Of a DNA stretch of 64,000 bases, positions 22,402 to 36,861 are shown one piece after another. How positions within the stretch are numbered: position 1 is the first letter of the stretch; every line of letters starts with the position of its first letter. Position numbers and translations under genes: made by a program. Source of the DNA: Phlebiopsis flavidoalba (Eukaryota > Basidiomycota > Agaricomycetes > Polyporales > Phanerochaetaceae); assembly GCA_035772785.1 (NCBI GenBank), contig JAOCPU010000010.1, positions 62,001 through 126,000 of the forward strand, written 5' to 3'. The notes under the pieces are model-generated. The model searched no databases. It was given only the letters and a program-made list of their open reading frames with translations, and was not told where the DNA came from.

Positions 22402-23919
22402 CTAGATCCAGCACCTCACTGGCAGCAACCTTCCTCTTCTTCTTGGGATGTCATCATCCGCCTCCCCAGAGTCGAGGTCGCTCGCCTCACCACTCAGCAC
22501 CTCCCCCAACTTCGTGCGCGACCGGCTCAGCGGCTTGTTCGCATGGCGGAACGCGTTGTCTTGGGGCTCGCTGAGCTCTCCGGGCGCGTAACGGCTGATG
22601 CTCCTCGTCTGCCGCCGCTCGACGACGCTGCGCACGGGGCGACGCGTGCGCCGAGCCGCGCCCGCGCACCTCCGTGTCCGAGTCGTCGGCGGACTGTCGC
22701 CTTCGTCTTGGCGGGCGGCCGGCGCCGCGACCCGCTTGGGAACCTTCGCGGCCTCAGGGGTGGCAGTGGTCGCGTCCGCTGGGTCCGACGCACCCACTTG
22801 CGAGATGGGCGGCCGCGCGGTCGTTTGGTGGCGCGGGCGTTGTGGCCTGGGTAGGTGTTTGGTTCTGCCGCTGTGCAGCGCTGCCTGCCTTGCTCGCGTG
22901 GTCGTCACCTGCATCGTCGACGTCCATGGCGTCGTCGTTCTGTTCTGCAGCCTGTTTTGATGTTGCCCTTGCTATACCTTTGCTTTCGGCCCTTTCGGCG
23001 TGTTCTTGCTCTTTGTCCCCCATGATCTCGTCGACGCCGCTGTCGGCTTCGTCCCTCGCTCTCGTCTTCGTCTGAGGACTGCTCTTTGTAGCTCTGTGCG
23101 CGCGCGTTTACGCGAGCTCGAGGCGCGGGGCATGCGAGAGCGAATGCCATGGCAGTTCAGACGCAGGCATGAGACGAGCTTGTCGTCCTGGGGTGTCGAG
23201 TCCGCGCGGAATCGTGCACGCCTGATGTCAACCTATGTCACGAGGAAAATAGTCAGCTTGATGTGCATAAAAACGCGACCAAATCACGTACAGTGTTGCT
23301 TGCCTTCGTAGCACCAGGCCATCGGGGGACCCTGGCTCCCATCGCCCCTCTGTCGTCTTCCCACAGCACCCCCACAAAGTTTCATACTCCGTCCCCTCCT
23401 TCGTCCTGCGCTCGTGTCCACTCCGTCCGACGCGTTCGACCTCCGCGCTCTCATCATCATGCGGGGACAAGACAGCTCCGGTCGTCATTCCTCGATGTCG
23501 ACATAGTCCTTGTGACAACGCACACAATGGAGCACCGGAGGCGGAGTGATGGTCGCCAAAGAAAGAGGCCAGAGCGTCAAGAACAGGCTGCTCTGCGAGG
23601 GGATGTTGGCGAGCGTGTATTCATGCAGGATTTTGGCCGGGGACGGAGGTGATGAGTGTGGTGAGCGACCTCGGGAGTTCACCGGGAGCGGTTCGATGGG
23701 TGTCTTGTTAATCTCGGGCTCTGGGACAGCAGAGGGCACCTCCGACACATATCTACCCCCGATTCCCGCACCGTTCGCAGCAGACATGGAGTCTGTCACT
23801 GAGGGAGAGACGGTGTCCGGAGCTGCATCTGCTCGACCTGTGTGTGTACTCTGCTGTGATGCATCCTTTGCAAGCTGTTGTGGGTTCTCCGGTGGGGGTA
23901 TATTCGCCGGTATAGACAA
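22402..23919 (-). CDS. Conserved basidiomycete protein with putative zinc-binding Cys/His module
   Basis: The N-terminal 100 residues are Ser/Pro-rich. Near 23500 HCVRCHKDYVDIEE is followed by a CxxPHDDES segment, then ETLWGCCGKTTEG and WCYEGK-H near 23290-23390. The spaced CxxCH, CCG and C..GKH residues look like a two-site zinc module; no Pfam name comes to mind. The C-terminal half is low complexity and basic/acidic (EQNDDAMDVDDAG, RRTRRPVRSVVERR, GEVLSGEASDLDSGEADDD), suggesting a nuclear disordered protein. At least one intron (near 23230-23290) and several frame shifts. Function unknown. Confidence 0.5.
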
Positions 23920-24444
23920 GTCTGTCTGCGTCGATTGCCGTTTCGTGAAAAAAGCTAAATACCATGTTGTGTGCTCGCTATGCGCTTAGGGCCGGCTAGC
24001 TGTCTGTGATCGCGAAGACGTGGGTATACGCGTGTCAAGCGAGAATATGTGGGTGATTAGAGGGTATGAGTGTGATGATTTGAAGCAAGATGCGAGTGTT
24101 TTACGGCTGCCAACACGTTGAAGACGTCACGAAGGGTCGTGGACGGAAGAAAGCCTCGCGCGATGCGCGTTCACCCCACGCCGCAAAATTGCGCGTCTAG
24201 GCCTGTGGGCCACATTGCACGCGTCAGCGCGCATTCGTCACGACCGCAATGCGTGATCCTGGTCCTGAGGTCCAGAGGGCCACCAAGGGATCTCAAATCA
24301 CTTTGGAGTGTTCGATGCTTTGTCTAAGATTTATTGAAAGAAATCATGTAGCGATAGAAGTACAAGGACGGATGGTGACTATGGCAGTTAATGTAGGTGA
24401 AAAGTCCGAATCAATGAATACAAGGCGGATTGCTTGAACGCGTC
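23920..24444. other. Intergenic, nothing recognised
   Basis: About 520 bases between two minus-strand genes, with one 69-codon plus-strand ORF that has no recognisable domain. Confidence 0.35.
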
Positions 24445-25488
24445 TACTCCAAGTCAAACAGGAATCACCTCAGCCCTCTTCCCTCCTTCGTTCTTCACTT
24501 CCAAAGTCGCGCCACCTGGCTCGCCCATGATATACACACCATCACACCCTCCCTCAACACAAGATCCTCTCCTTCCCGCTCAACCTGATTGTGCCCCCGC
24601 CCGACCTGCCCGGATTATAACCCGACGTTTGGACAACGTGCGGGAAGTACGACTTTCCAAGTGGCGACAGCGAGGAGGGAAGAGTCCCATTGCCCCCCTT
24701 GAGCGAATTGTGGAAGGGGACATATGAGCGACAGCAGGCAAAGTGTGCTTCAGGTGAAGGGGAAAGGCAAGAGGCTCCGAGGCTGCAGGCTGGCGCGGGT
24801 CCGGAGGCTTCGCGCTTTTCGACGACACCATCTGTGCCGACGGGGGCGACGACCTTGACCAGCTTGTCTTTCTTCTCTTCATAAGAGAGAAATGACTGTA
24901 TGTAGAGTAAGAACCTCTATCGCACAGCGTAACCAGAGGTACGTACCGTGTAAAATATTGTGGAGCAAGCCCCGCTCTTCCGATGGCAAGGCCCAAATTT
25001 GGAGGAAGTGGACTTCCTTCTGTCCCCCATGAGCCTCTCGCTATGGCCGTATGCCGGTGCCAGCGGAAGTCATTTGGAGGTTCTCCGCGTTTGAGGACCT
25101 CACGGTTGCCCATCGATTCCCCCGTCACCACTACGCGGATCTTACATCAGCATGCTAATCACCAAGAGGAAGAAAGGGATTTTTACTGCTCGAGTTCGCC
25201 GGCGACAACGTACGAGAAGATCTCGAATTCTCGGTGTCCGTGCGTGCCAAAGCCGGTATGTGGCGCTACACATCCGGTCCCCTCGTTTATGACACGCACG
25301 GGGACCATAGTGCATATGGTTTGGGTCTTGGTACCTATGATGAAAGAACGATCAGTATTCATGGTCCTTGCAAGTCACTGAACGATACGCACATGGCAAA
25401 ACGAGAAGGTGTGGAATAGTCTGAGCCAATCCATGGTCGGCGTGGCAACGCTCCCCTCGCTAGGACGAGGGATGAACTTGACGGACAT
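24445..25488 (-). CDS. Pirin-like bicupin protein, frame-broken
   Basis: Begins [21 protein letters not shown] then [10 protein letters not shown], the standard pirin N-terminus. RVINEG and [20 protein letters not shown] (about 25205-25257) carry the first two metal-binding His residues (HxH). [19 protein letters not shown] and [14 protein letters not shown] follow. The C-terminal cupin ends [20 protein letters not shown]. Pirins are Fe(II)-binding nuclear cofactors or quercetinase-like dioxygenases; which applies here cannot be told. ATG at 25488 and TAG at 24445-24447 are supported by the motifs at each end. Introns occur near 24890-24950 and around 25130-25180. Indels present. Confidence 0.85.
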
Positions 25489-25829
25489 GTTTCTTATGTG
25501 AAGAGTGGATGGGTTGACTGAGTTTAGGAGTTGAGTGTGCGATCTCCTTGAGTGTAAGTCGCGACGATCTGAGGAGTGAAGACACGGCGCCCCCCCCCCG
25601 AGGAGTGTAAAGGCGATGGAATGCTGACTGCCCTCTTGGCACCGAGCATCCTCCTTAATTACTTTTGCTAACCTCCGCATTGGCTGTTGTAGGATGGCAT
25701 AGACATTGTTTGGGCATGATGAGGAAGGATTAGAGAGCACACGCGGGGTGGACAACAAAAGGCGCGGGCTTCCTAATTCTGGAGCCCCGCGACCCTCGAC
25801 CCTCAGCATAAACACGCGCCCGTCGCGTG

Positions 25830-26400
25830 CTTCGTGGCTCCCGGCTTGTCAATTTTGATGAGCAGCCGTCGGACCTGGGTGACATCATTGTCAGCACACT
25901 GCAAACTTATGACCGCGTTGCTTGTCTCGAGAATGACAGTGTTACGGTATGGAGGCCTTTATCTGTACCATAAATTCCCACGATTTGTTGGAACATAAGT
26001 AAGTAGTCTAAGTGTTCCATGTACGTCATCAGCGGAGGTTTTGTCTAGTAGTGACGATGTAGACTCTCGCAGATGTCGACGTATTCAATGTTCTTACCTT
26101 GCGAGTCTCGGACGCGCATTTGTTCTCTGGGGATGTCCCCGCCTTGCGACGGCGGTGACGAGGACGCGCGCCTGACCGTGATTCATTTGAGGCGTGATCG
26201 CGTATCGGAGCTGTTTGAGCTTTCAGGCCAGTTCGCCAACCAAGACTGGTCTGCCACTCCCTTCGTCCTCCTCTCATCCCTGCACGCTTTGCTGCGGGGA
26301 ATACATTGCTTTCGTCGCAGCTCGCTCGCGCAGCGCGTTCTGAACCAAGCGCAGTGCTAGAAGACCCACGAGGCACGGAGCAGCAAAGATCTTCTTTCAG
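25830..26400 (-). CDS. Unidentified coding fragment between pirin and Arb1
   Basis: A textbook minus-strand intron (GTAAGAAC..CTACTAG, about 26040-26095) joins frames reading EQMRVRDSQ and DKTSADDVHGTLRLLTYVPTN. Upstream the frame reads WLANWPESS; downstream, TSNAVISLQCADNDVTQVRRLL. I do not recognise the protein and cannot set its ends. The plus strand also has an ORF here (26073-26360), so the strand is not certain. Confidence 0.28.
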
Positions 26401-26516
26401 GTCGATTGTGGGAAAGGTCCAAGTCCCCGCGGTTTAAACAAGCGAGTCCCGCTCCCGCAGTTCTCACCAACGCCTCCGTCCCCAACCCCACAATTTGGTT
26501 GTACGTACAAAAAGAG

Positions 26517-28825
26517 ATGGCGACCTCCGTCGAGCCCTCGCCTAGCGAACTCCCTTTCTACCAGTTCCCGCCATTCCCTACGCCACCGCCGGGAGCCAAG
26601 ATCCCCGTCTGAGCGAATTCAAGCAAGCAGGCATCCAGATCGCTTTTCGATCCTGAGTCTGACGACATTGAGCGCGACGGGCGAGGTATTCCGACTGTAA
26701 AGCTCGCGTCGAAACACGGCTTGACCGACGGTGAGAGGATGAAGCACAAAGAGCAAGAAGCTGCGCAGGACAGCCGTGCTACCGAACGGACAGCAGGTCC
26801 GGCTCCAGTGGTACGAAGAGTGGGGAAGAAGTAGAGAAATCCAGGAGAGTCAGTATCGATCCGTACGTGTTGCTTTCGTTCAATGTCTTGAGAGGTTCGT
26901 TATATCTTGTACAGTGCCTTAACCGCATCGATCGCCTCCATGAGGCGGCCATTGCGTTCAAGTCTGGACGTTCCTGGGCCCCCGCCGACCCCAGAATGCA
27001 ATCCCTTGCTCATCTGGGACTATGTATGCGCATTAGCTCTTCAAGCTAGCAGACGGGATCTAACTTTCTCTTCAGTGCGGCTCCATCTCGGACTCATATC
27101 TTCGATCCATATTGAAGAGAAGTGAAGTGAAGTCAAGAAGGACAGGACCGACACAAGTTCGATCCCTGAAAAGGAGGCCTATGACAGTGACGAAGAAGGC
27201 GCAGCTGAAGGCAGTGCAGACAAGACTACGTCAGTGTCGGTAGTCGACAATCCCCGAATCACTCAAGAAGCTCGAAGGGGAACGCCGCGCTAAACAGGAC
27301 GAGAGCAGAAAGCCCCTCGATGAGAACGCCTTGGCTCGCAAAGAATATTTCCGCGAGCTCAGGGAAGTCAAGAAGGACTCCTTCTTGGAAGACCCCGAGC
27401 TGTGCGTGAAAATATTCTTCTCCAGTCATTGGCGTGATAGGGGTTACATTCAGTGAGCATCCTTCCCTATATTCTATTCCTTCAGGGCTTACCGAGGACG
27501 ACTCAGTGATACAAAGAAATGTCTTGAAGGACCGATTCTTATCGATTTCTTCTTAAAGTTTCTAGTCCGCAGCCGTGTCTTCCCTGAAGAGGAGGCCACT
27601 CTCCAACGCGCTATTGCGATTTGTGAGATCGCAAAGAGGGAACTCCCTGCGACCTGGAAAATTGGTCACGCCCTTCCCGACAAACTAAGCATGGGTTTCG
27701 AAAAAACTCAACAGCGAGATGTCCGACGGCCTATACGGCCGCGGACTCATCATTGACACCCCTACGGGGAGGAGGACGACTCCGACAAAAGAGAGCGAGC
27801 CAGATGAAGACGACCGCGACGTGAAGAAGCGAAAGTTGGAGGAGGCGGAGGAGCTCTGCAAGGACGACCCTACGGTGCAGATCATCGATCCGGACAAGAT
27901 GGACCTCGACGCGGCCGCCCATGCCGATGCTCTCACAGACAACGTTGACGTGAACGGCGCCGAGGTCAGGCCATCCGGGGTTTTTTTTTTGTGGGGTGCT
28001 CTGGAAAACGATGCTCCCGCGGACGAGACGTCTGGGTGGGGTGCACCGGGGAACGATGTGCCTGTCGGACGAGGGATCAGGTTGGGGCAACTCTGGCGGG
28101 TGGGCTCGACGGGCAACGACTTTGCCTGGGCTAGCGCGGTCGCAGACGACCTGTTTAAGTTCCTCGGTCCCACCACACTGCCTTACACACATACCACCGG
28201 CATCGTCGAACGCTCGACACGACAGATCGTCAGAATCATCCACCCGCCCTCCACTTCTAACCAAGCGAAGGTCGTCTCCCAAGCTGAGGCCGTCGAGCAG
28301 GAGCTCAACAGCCGCTTCGGCAAAGTCGTCCTCAAGCCGTGGGTCAAGGTCGGGAACCACGTCGCATCCGACATCGTCCCGCCCGACGTCCTCCCCGCCT
28401 CGCGCGGCGCGGTGCTCGTGCCTGAGCTCACCCGGTCCGACCTGCTCAACCACGGCATCCGCAACGGCGGGCGCACGTCGCTTGCCACGCCCGACGCGGC
28501 GCCGAGCACGACGGGCCCGCACGCGCCGTTCGACCCCACGAAGGACGAGATCACGGTGCTCGTCACGGGCGAGACGCTTGCATTGCTCGAGCAGAACGTC
28601 GGCATGGGGGTATGCGCGACGTGGGTGCAGCTTGTGCGCAAGGATGTGCCGGGCGACGATGTCAATCCGGAGCCGATTGTCACGAAGAAGGGCCGTACGG
28701 TGCAGCAGAAGAGGGGTGCGCCCGGTGAGGTTGGTGAGCCGACGCCGTGGTGGTACATGGAGCATGTGTCGTTCGTGATTACAAGCTTCCACACTGACCG
28801 CTACTACGCGGACCAGGAGGATTGA
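26517..28825 (+). CDS. ARB1: Arb1-like Argonaute siRNA chaperone subunit
   Basis: Starts MATSVEPSPSELPFYQFPPF and is Pro-rich, with E/K-rich linkers (EKEAYDSDEEGAAEG, KKLEGERRAKQDESRK). RFLIDFFLKFLVRSRVFPEE then LQRAIAICEIAKRELPATW near 27540-27650 matches the helical core of Arb1 proteins. The last exon (27719-28825) is a clean 368-codon frame with LFKFLGPTTLPYTHTTGIVE and RQIVRIIHPPS, ending SFVITSFHTDRYYADQED at TGA 28823. Arb1 in fission yeast holds Ago1 with duplex siRNA before RITS assembly and supports heterochromatin. Assignment rests on remembered family wording and order. A T run near 27977 may hide an indel. Confidence 0.62.
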
Positions 28826-29067
28826 GCAGCGGGTGAGCCTATGACTGTGTGCGCGATTTTTTGACTTGCTTCTTGTGTGGAAAAGTTGTACAATAATACT
28901 GAAATCTTGCATGTACTTATATCTTCTTGCAAAACAAAATGAGCCTGGTTGAACTACGAGTACTTGCCGGCACGGCTACACTTGCGCGTTGCAGCGGCAT
29001 ATGTTTGGTGCTCAATCAAAGTGCAAATACCGAAGCGCCATGGCTTTCTCAGAGACCACCACCGTAC

Positions 29068-30629
29068 ATGCACCTCATCCGCACGCTCCCCCTCCGTAAT
29101 CCACTCTTAGCTTCAACAAATCGGAGGTGCAACATCCCAAATGCCATACGAACTTACGCAGAAAGCAGCGTAAATCAGGACCACCGAGCAAGCGCGAAGC
29201 TCTTCGAAGATGCCGCAAACGAGGACGCCGAGCTCGCAGAGCAGGCAGCGCGCGCACACAAACTAGAGCAGCGGCACAAACGCGACGAAAACTGGACCGG
29301 CGACGAGTCCGTCCAGGACGCCGTGCTCCGCATGCTCGTCGACAAGTACAAGCCCCTCCGCAGCGGGCCCATCCGCACGGCCGACGAGAAGCTCAAAAAG
29401 TCGCCGCCGCGCGTCGGCGCGGCCGACGGCGACGCGGGCACGGTCGAGGCGCTCTCGCGCGCGGTCGACGACGACGCGGCGGGTCGTGCAGACGGCGTGG
29501 GGGCGCGAGCGCGGGGCGGTCGCTTGCGGATGTGCCGCTCCTGCCGGCCGTCGAGGGCCACCAGCCGTGGCATACGACCTTCACGGTGCCCTCGCACGCG
29601 CAGTCGTCTATCAAGTACGGGAATATCCCGCTCTCGCCGGCGAAGAGCCGGTTGCCGCCTAATCCGGAGCTGTTGGATGATAAGGCGAAGCGGAAGCTGA
29701 GGGAGACGAAGAAGAGGACGGAGCAGGCGGGGAGGCTTCGCAATGCGAAGGAGTCGACGTTGGATTATCGGTTGGGCATTAAGGGTCCTAAGGGGTCTGA
29801 GCGGGCGGGGCACCAGAGACCGAATCCGACGGGCCTCAGAGGTTGGGCTAGTCTGGTCGAGGAGCGTATAGAGGTGAGTCTTGTCATGGCAAGCTCGTGA
29901 ATGCCATTGAGTTCTACTTGTGTTACCTAGAAAGCGCGACAGGAAGGTCGATTCGACCGCATACAGGGACGTGGACAGCCCTTGAAGCAGTTTGTGGAGG
30001 AGCGAAAACCCCTTCATCGCCCCGCGAAGAATTCCTTATGAACCGCATCGTTCAGAGGCAAGGTGCTGCTCCGCCCTGGGTTGAAGTTCAACAAGGTAAG
30101 AGTTTTGCCATGTTTATTACAGTTGTAATTCAGAAATCTGTCAGAACTCGATGCAGCCGTGGGCAGTTTTTTAGAGACGTTCTCCGTCAGTCCTGGACGC
30201 GGCGCGCTATACGCATGCTTACTCTCTCACAACCACCCGGGCTCCTGACCAACATCACACTTGATAAAATATCCGCATATAGGGACACCGAATGGGAATC
30301 CCGCGCCAACGCGCATATCACGATACCCGCGCTAGAAGAGGTCAACTCGCTCGTTCGTAAATACAACGCCATGGCGCACCTATGCCGTACGGCGGGGGCA
30401 CTATGGGCTTAATGCCGAGCTAGAGAGAGCCTTCCGCGAGAGTGCAGACGATATCCTCAATGGTATCGCGGAGAGAGAGTCAAGGAGGGCACCACGGGCG
30501 CGTCCAGCTTTGGCGCAGGTTGGGGTGACGAACGGGAGTCTGCCCAAGGCTCGGTCGACGCCAGCTGTGGCACCCGTTCGAATACGAGATGTCGTACGAG
30601 AGTGGATGGGGAAGCTGGCCGGAAGGTAG
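29068..30629 (+). CDS. DUF1992 / DNAJC28-like mitochondrial protein
   Basis: ATG at 29068 gives MHLIRTLPLRNPLLASTNRR, a basic presequence suggesting mitochondrial import. After an acidic coiled region (NEDAELAEQAARAHKLEQRH) come HQPWHTTFTVPSHAQ, SSIKYGNIPLSPAKSRLPPN and GLRGWASLVEERIE. Across an intron follow ARQEGRFDRI and QFVEER, then REEFLMNRIVQRQGAAPPWV. The WASLVEERIE..NRIVQRQGAAPPWVE order is the DUF1992 domain shared with DNAJC28. No J domain is seen, as in other fungal members. It ends REWMGKLAGR at TAG 30627. Nothing firm is known about the role of the fungal members. GC-rich central part, at least one indel near 29500. Confidence 0.75.
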
Positions 30630-31153
30630 AGCGCAGCGTCCCCCGCTTGTTAGGATGATCGCCGTAGTCGACTTTAGATGGGTCCCCGGTCGGCGTGTCA
30701 CTCGTGTAACTCAGTAGGTATAGGTAATATGGATGGATCTGTACTTTAGAGCATAGATGCTGTGTATCCATAACTCATCGTGTACAAGGAGTTTAAACTC
30801 TCGGACTAGCTTTACTTGAGGCAGAGGTGCGGGTGCAACGTTTTGGCCTGCGCCGCGGTTCTTACTCCTGACCACCATCATCGTCTTCAATTCTTGCTCG
30901 GGCTTTACGTCGCAGTCCCCCGCCCGCCAGCACAGCCAACGACGACCCCTTGGCCCTTCTCAACATCGTTGTGATGCCTCGTGTACGTCGTGCACTCCAT
31001 CTTGGGGCGCAATCACGGCGGCAAGGGGATGGCGGACAGACCGCTTGACCTGAGCTCGTCCGAGCCCCCTAGCATTCAAATTCTTTGTTGAAAATAATAC
31101 AAAGACATGTCCCATTCTACCAGATATGACAAGCGGAACGGCCGTTAGGTTTA
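30630..31153. other. Intergenic, nothing recognised
   Basis: Short antisense ORFs only; downstream region of the DUF1992 gene. Confidence 0.35.
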
Positions 31154-31214
31154 TTTGGACACCATGAGTAGGCTTGTTTGGGCACCGTGAGTGGGCTTGT
31201 TTGGACACCGTTGG
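31154..31214. repeat. 23-bp tandem repeat, about 2.7 units
   Basis: Units at 31154-31176 and 31177-31199 (TTTGGACACCATGAG.. and TTTGGGCACCGTGAG.., 20 of 23 bases alike) and a partial third to 31214. It lies about 220 bases upstream of the small SH3/Tudor-like gene. Confidence 0.85.
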
Positions 31215-31320
31215 TACAATAGCCTGTGGGAGGGGAGCGCCTTATTTTCGAAAACGAAATCCCCCGGTCCTGATGCCTCATCTGCCTCATGGCGGCCGCG
31301 GGGCATTGTCATCTATTCCC

Positions 31321-31328
31321 TATAAAAA
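31321..31328 (+). promoter_or_regulatory. TATA box of the small SH3/Tudor-like gene
   Basis: TATAAAAA 110 bases before the ATG at 31438, followed by a C-rich pyrimidine tract, the usual fungal core-promoter layout. Confidence 0.55.
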
Positions 31329-31437
31329 CCCGCGTTTAGTCCCCTGCCCTCCACAATCTACTCCACCATCGTCTCTCCCGCCCTCGACGCCCCCCAGCTT
31401 GCCCCCAGGCCCCCCTCAAGACTCCCTCACACTAGCC

Positions 31438-31878
31438 ATGTCTTCCGACGACTCCATTCTGGTACGTGCATACGCTCTGTGAGACAAGGTGGCAGTTGCT
31501 CACAGTGTACTGTCCGTATGTAGCCCGGTGACATCGTCGCCGTGAACAACGGCTATGGCAGGAGGGTAAGGTCTTGTCGTTGGTTCCCACGTTGACTACG
31601 CTAAGGTGAGTTGCGCCTCATATTTCGACGCCGACGTCCTAGTGCTCACGTTTCCAGAACATTTGGGGTCGTCAAGTCGTCGAGGTTCAGCTCGAGCCCG
31701 GCGAGATCTACCACGCCTGGTACGTGTCCTGCATATCCTATGAGATGTCTTGTCTGACACGCTCACCTTCCAGGTACCCCACTGTCACGCGCTCGCGTCA
31801 GGCGAACGACCCACCTACATCCAGCCCGCGCCCCACAAGTCCGGACTGTCGAGCGACGGGTTTTTTCCCTACTGGTGA
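31438..31878 (+). CDS. Small SH3/Tudor-like protein of about 95 residues, four exons
   Basis: Exons 31438-31461, 31524-31605, 31658-31719 and 31774-31878 are joined by clean GT..AG introns of 62, 52 and 54 bases. The product starts MSSDDSIL, then PGDIVAVN..Y, EGKVL, NIWGRQVVEVQLEPGEIYHAWYPTVT, and ends FFPYW at TGA. The short beta-strand pattern (GD-V-AV, G-VL, VVEVQL, Y-AWYP) looks like a single small barrel such as Tudor or SH3-like. No partner or function is suggested by neighbours. One indel in exon 2. Too intron-rich for plain ORF calling to detect. Confidence 0.55.
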
Positions 31879-34623
<2,745 letters not shown>

Positions 34624-35089
34624 AGCGGTTTCCCGCGGTGGTGGCAAAACGATAAAATTAAGCAAAGGTGTATAGTAAACACAAAGAAACCGGTTGTATC
34701 GATATCATCGCTCCATCTGTGGCTAATCTTGGAAAATGTCACGACGTATATCGCCATCCTAAGGCGTATTCTTCTATTAGTACGATGGCCAACGCCATCT
34801 ATGTGAACGCACCCTGGCCTGTTCGCTCCTCGCTGTTCGCCTCGACCGTAAAAAGCGATAGATCCCAGTGATGCGAGGTTCGTAAGATTGACAGAGATAG
34901 CGTAACCGTCGTATTGTTCCTCGCCATTTGTTCTGCCTGGAGCACCTGCTGACGCGTGGTATGCAAGATCCATAAAGTAAATCTGCACCTATATATAGGC
35001 AATTACGCATCGCGTTCCCCCCCCTTTCCGTGCATTTAGTGAGTGTCAAAGTGAGATGAAGAATACTATTTTCGTCCAATGTAATCTGA
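34624..35089. other. Intergenic, nothing recognised
   Basis: 3' region of P5CDH on one side and of the DUF6534 gene on the other (convergent). Only short ORFs. Confidence 0.35.
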
Positions 35090-36861
35090 GATTCAGGCGA
35101 TTGAGAAAGGCACCACAATGCTCACGTGTGTGGAAGAACCCATAGCAATTGACAATGAAGATAAGGTTTGAAGGTGCATGATGGCAAGCTGGCGGGTACA
35201 ATCAGATAAACATTCGAATCGCGCGAACGAAAAACGTACCATAATCATAGATGCTATTGCGAAAGAGCTTGAAAAAAACATGTTAAGATAATGACAATTT
35301 TGTCGCGACTCGCATAAGTCTCTAGTCGTACCTGGTTTAGGACGCAAGTGGAGATACTGTACGCAATAAGAGTGCGAATCAAATGTCTTCGATTGGCGGT
35401 TCGTTAAGTAGCTACATATTCGTGAAGAGTAAGCCCAGACCTACCGTCTGGAACTAGCACGTCGTGCACTCAGCATCAAGCAAAGGATAACAGAGATAGC
35501 ACAATCCGCAAATCCTTGTGATCCAAGTATTGCGTACCATAACCACTTGTGGATGGCATAATAATATCAGCACAATGCATGATTCAGACAAAATTTGATC
35601 GAGCGCAGCTTGACCTTGTATCTGGGGTATTAATATTGCATATTGCGGATGCTTTGAAGCTTTGGTTCGTTGAGTATCGACATCCGCATGAAAATAGTAT
35701 TGGATCACGTACGTGAAAGCCGACATGGCTTCAATTCTATGTCAGTTTATTCGTACAGTGAGTAGCTCAGGGCAGCAGATAACTTACCTAAACTGATCCT
35801 GCTGTATGTTAACATCAGATTAAGGTAATATAGCTATGACTCCCAGTTTGAGATATCAACTCACCGAATCCGGAAGAAAGACGGCGGTGCGGCAGCTATC
35901 AAGGTTCGAAGTGAGGTTAAGCATAGCGTTATTTCGACGTCAAAACCGACCATGCACTTACTGTTAAACATAACGGCCACATTTTCTTGCTCACTTTACA
36001 TAGATGTGTACGGTAAGCTCCGGGCGATGGTAGCGATCTATGATGCACCCACATCTCGAGATCCTGGTAGAAAGAGAGACTGACGTAGTGTTTGGTCAGT
36101 ATAACATCGTAACTTGCAAGTAGAGGGTATACATACATCGTGATGATAAACCTGGTTAAGTCCTGCTTGGATCAGGACGCATCATACATGACGTCGGGAT
36201 ATCACCACGTACCCCTGGAATGAAAAAACACGGCAAAACTCCTAACATTTAAGTGGCCTCAGCATCTCCCGCCCTAGTCTATACCAATACTAATCGAATG
36301 ACTTACCAAGGAGCTGTAGCAAGAGCAGACAGAGTTTGATAATTTATGACTGCGTAGTGATAAACTCCATGTGACATCAGAAACAGCTGGGCGAGGAATC
36401 GAAAGAACCCTGTTGTTCATTATGAAGAATCAGTCTGCCGTTGTATAGTCTCGAGATATTTAGGGCTAGCTCACAGGAGGAAGTTGATCTTCGTCAGAAC
36501 GATGTAGTAAGTATTTATCGTGCTTGATTTCACAGTATCCTCACAGTTCTCCTCACCAGGACGCAATCGGATTGACTACGTTGATGATAAATATAAACTT
36601 GAACACAGCTAATCCCGAAAAAGCCTGGGGGAAATATTTTGAGATTCTAGAACTGTGACGAACAGCGACGAAGTTGAAAAAAGTCACTTACACAGCCAGT
36701 CCCCCCCCCCCATCGATAAGTTCGCTATGCGGAGGTCGTCGCGTTAGATTCATTGATGTAAGCGCTAGCGTTGCAATACGCTGATCTCACGTACCAATGA
36801 TCATTGCGCCTAAATCGTCTCCTGGCTGCAAAGTGAAGGCGGCTGTATGCAATGAGGCCAT
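35090..36861 (-). CDS. DUF6534-type multi-pass membrane protein
   Basis: Many short exons with clean GT..AG borders on the minus strand. The start at 36861 reads MASLHTAAFTLQPGDDLGAM. Then GISCVQVYIYHQRSQSD (helix 2 of the family), MSHGVYHYAVINY and LSALATAPW follow. Later segments are WYAILGSQGFADCAISVILC and LMLSARRASS, then LIRTLIAYSISTCVL, matching the DUF6534 pattern of a helix ending LC..L..SR followed by a Leu/Ile-rich Tyr-containing helix. These proteins have about seven membrane passes and are expanded in Agaricomycetes; no function is established. A 12-base C run at 36702-36713 likely carries a length error. Family fairly certain, exact exons not. Confidence 0.6.

Noticed and set aside
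25588..25598. Long C run in the pirin upstream region
   Set aside because: A homopolymer of uncertain length, likely inflated by sequencing error; no structural role seen.
27731..28912. 393-codon antisense ORF opposite the last Arb1 exon
   Set aside because: It is Arg-rich with no domain and mirrors a GC-rich coding exon; the plus strand has family similarity and a sensible C-terminus.
29175..30017. 280-codon antisense ORF over the DUF1992 gene
   Set aside because: Same explanation: high-GC shadow of a real plus-strand gene, with runs of Arg, Ser and Pro.
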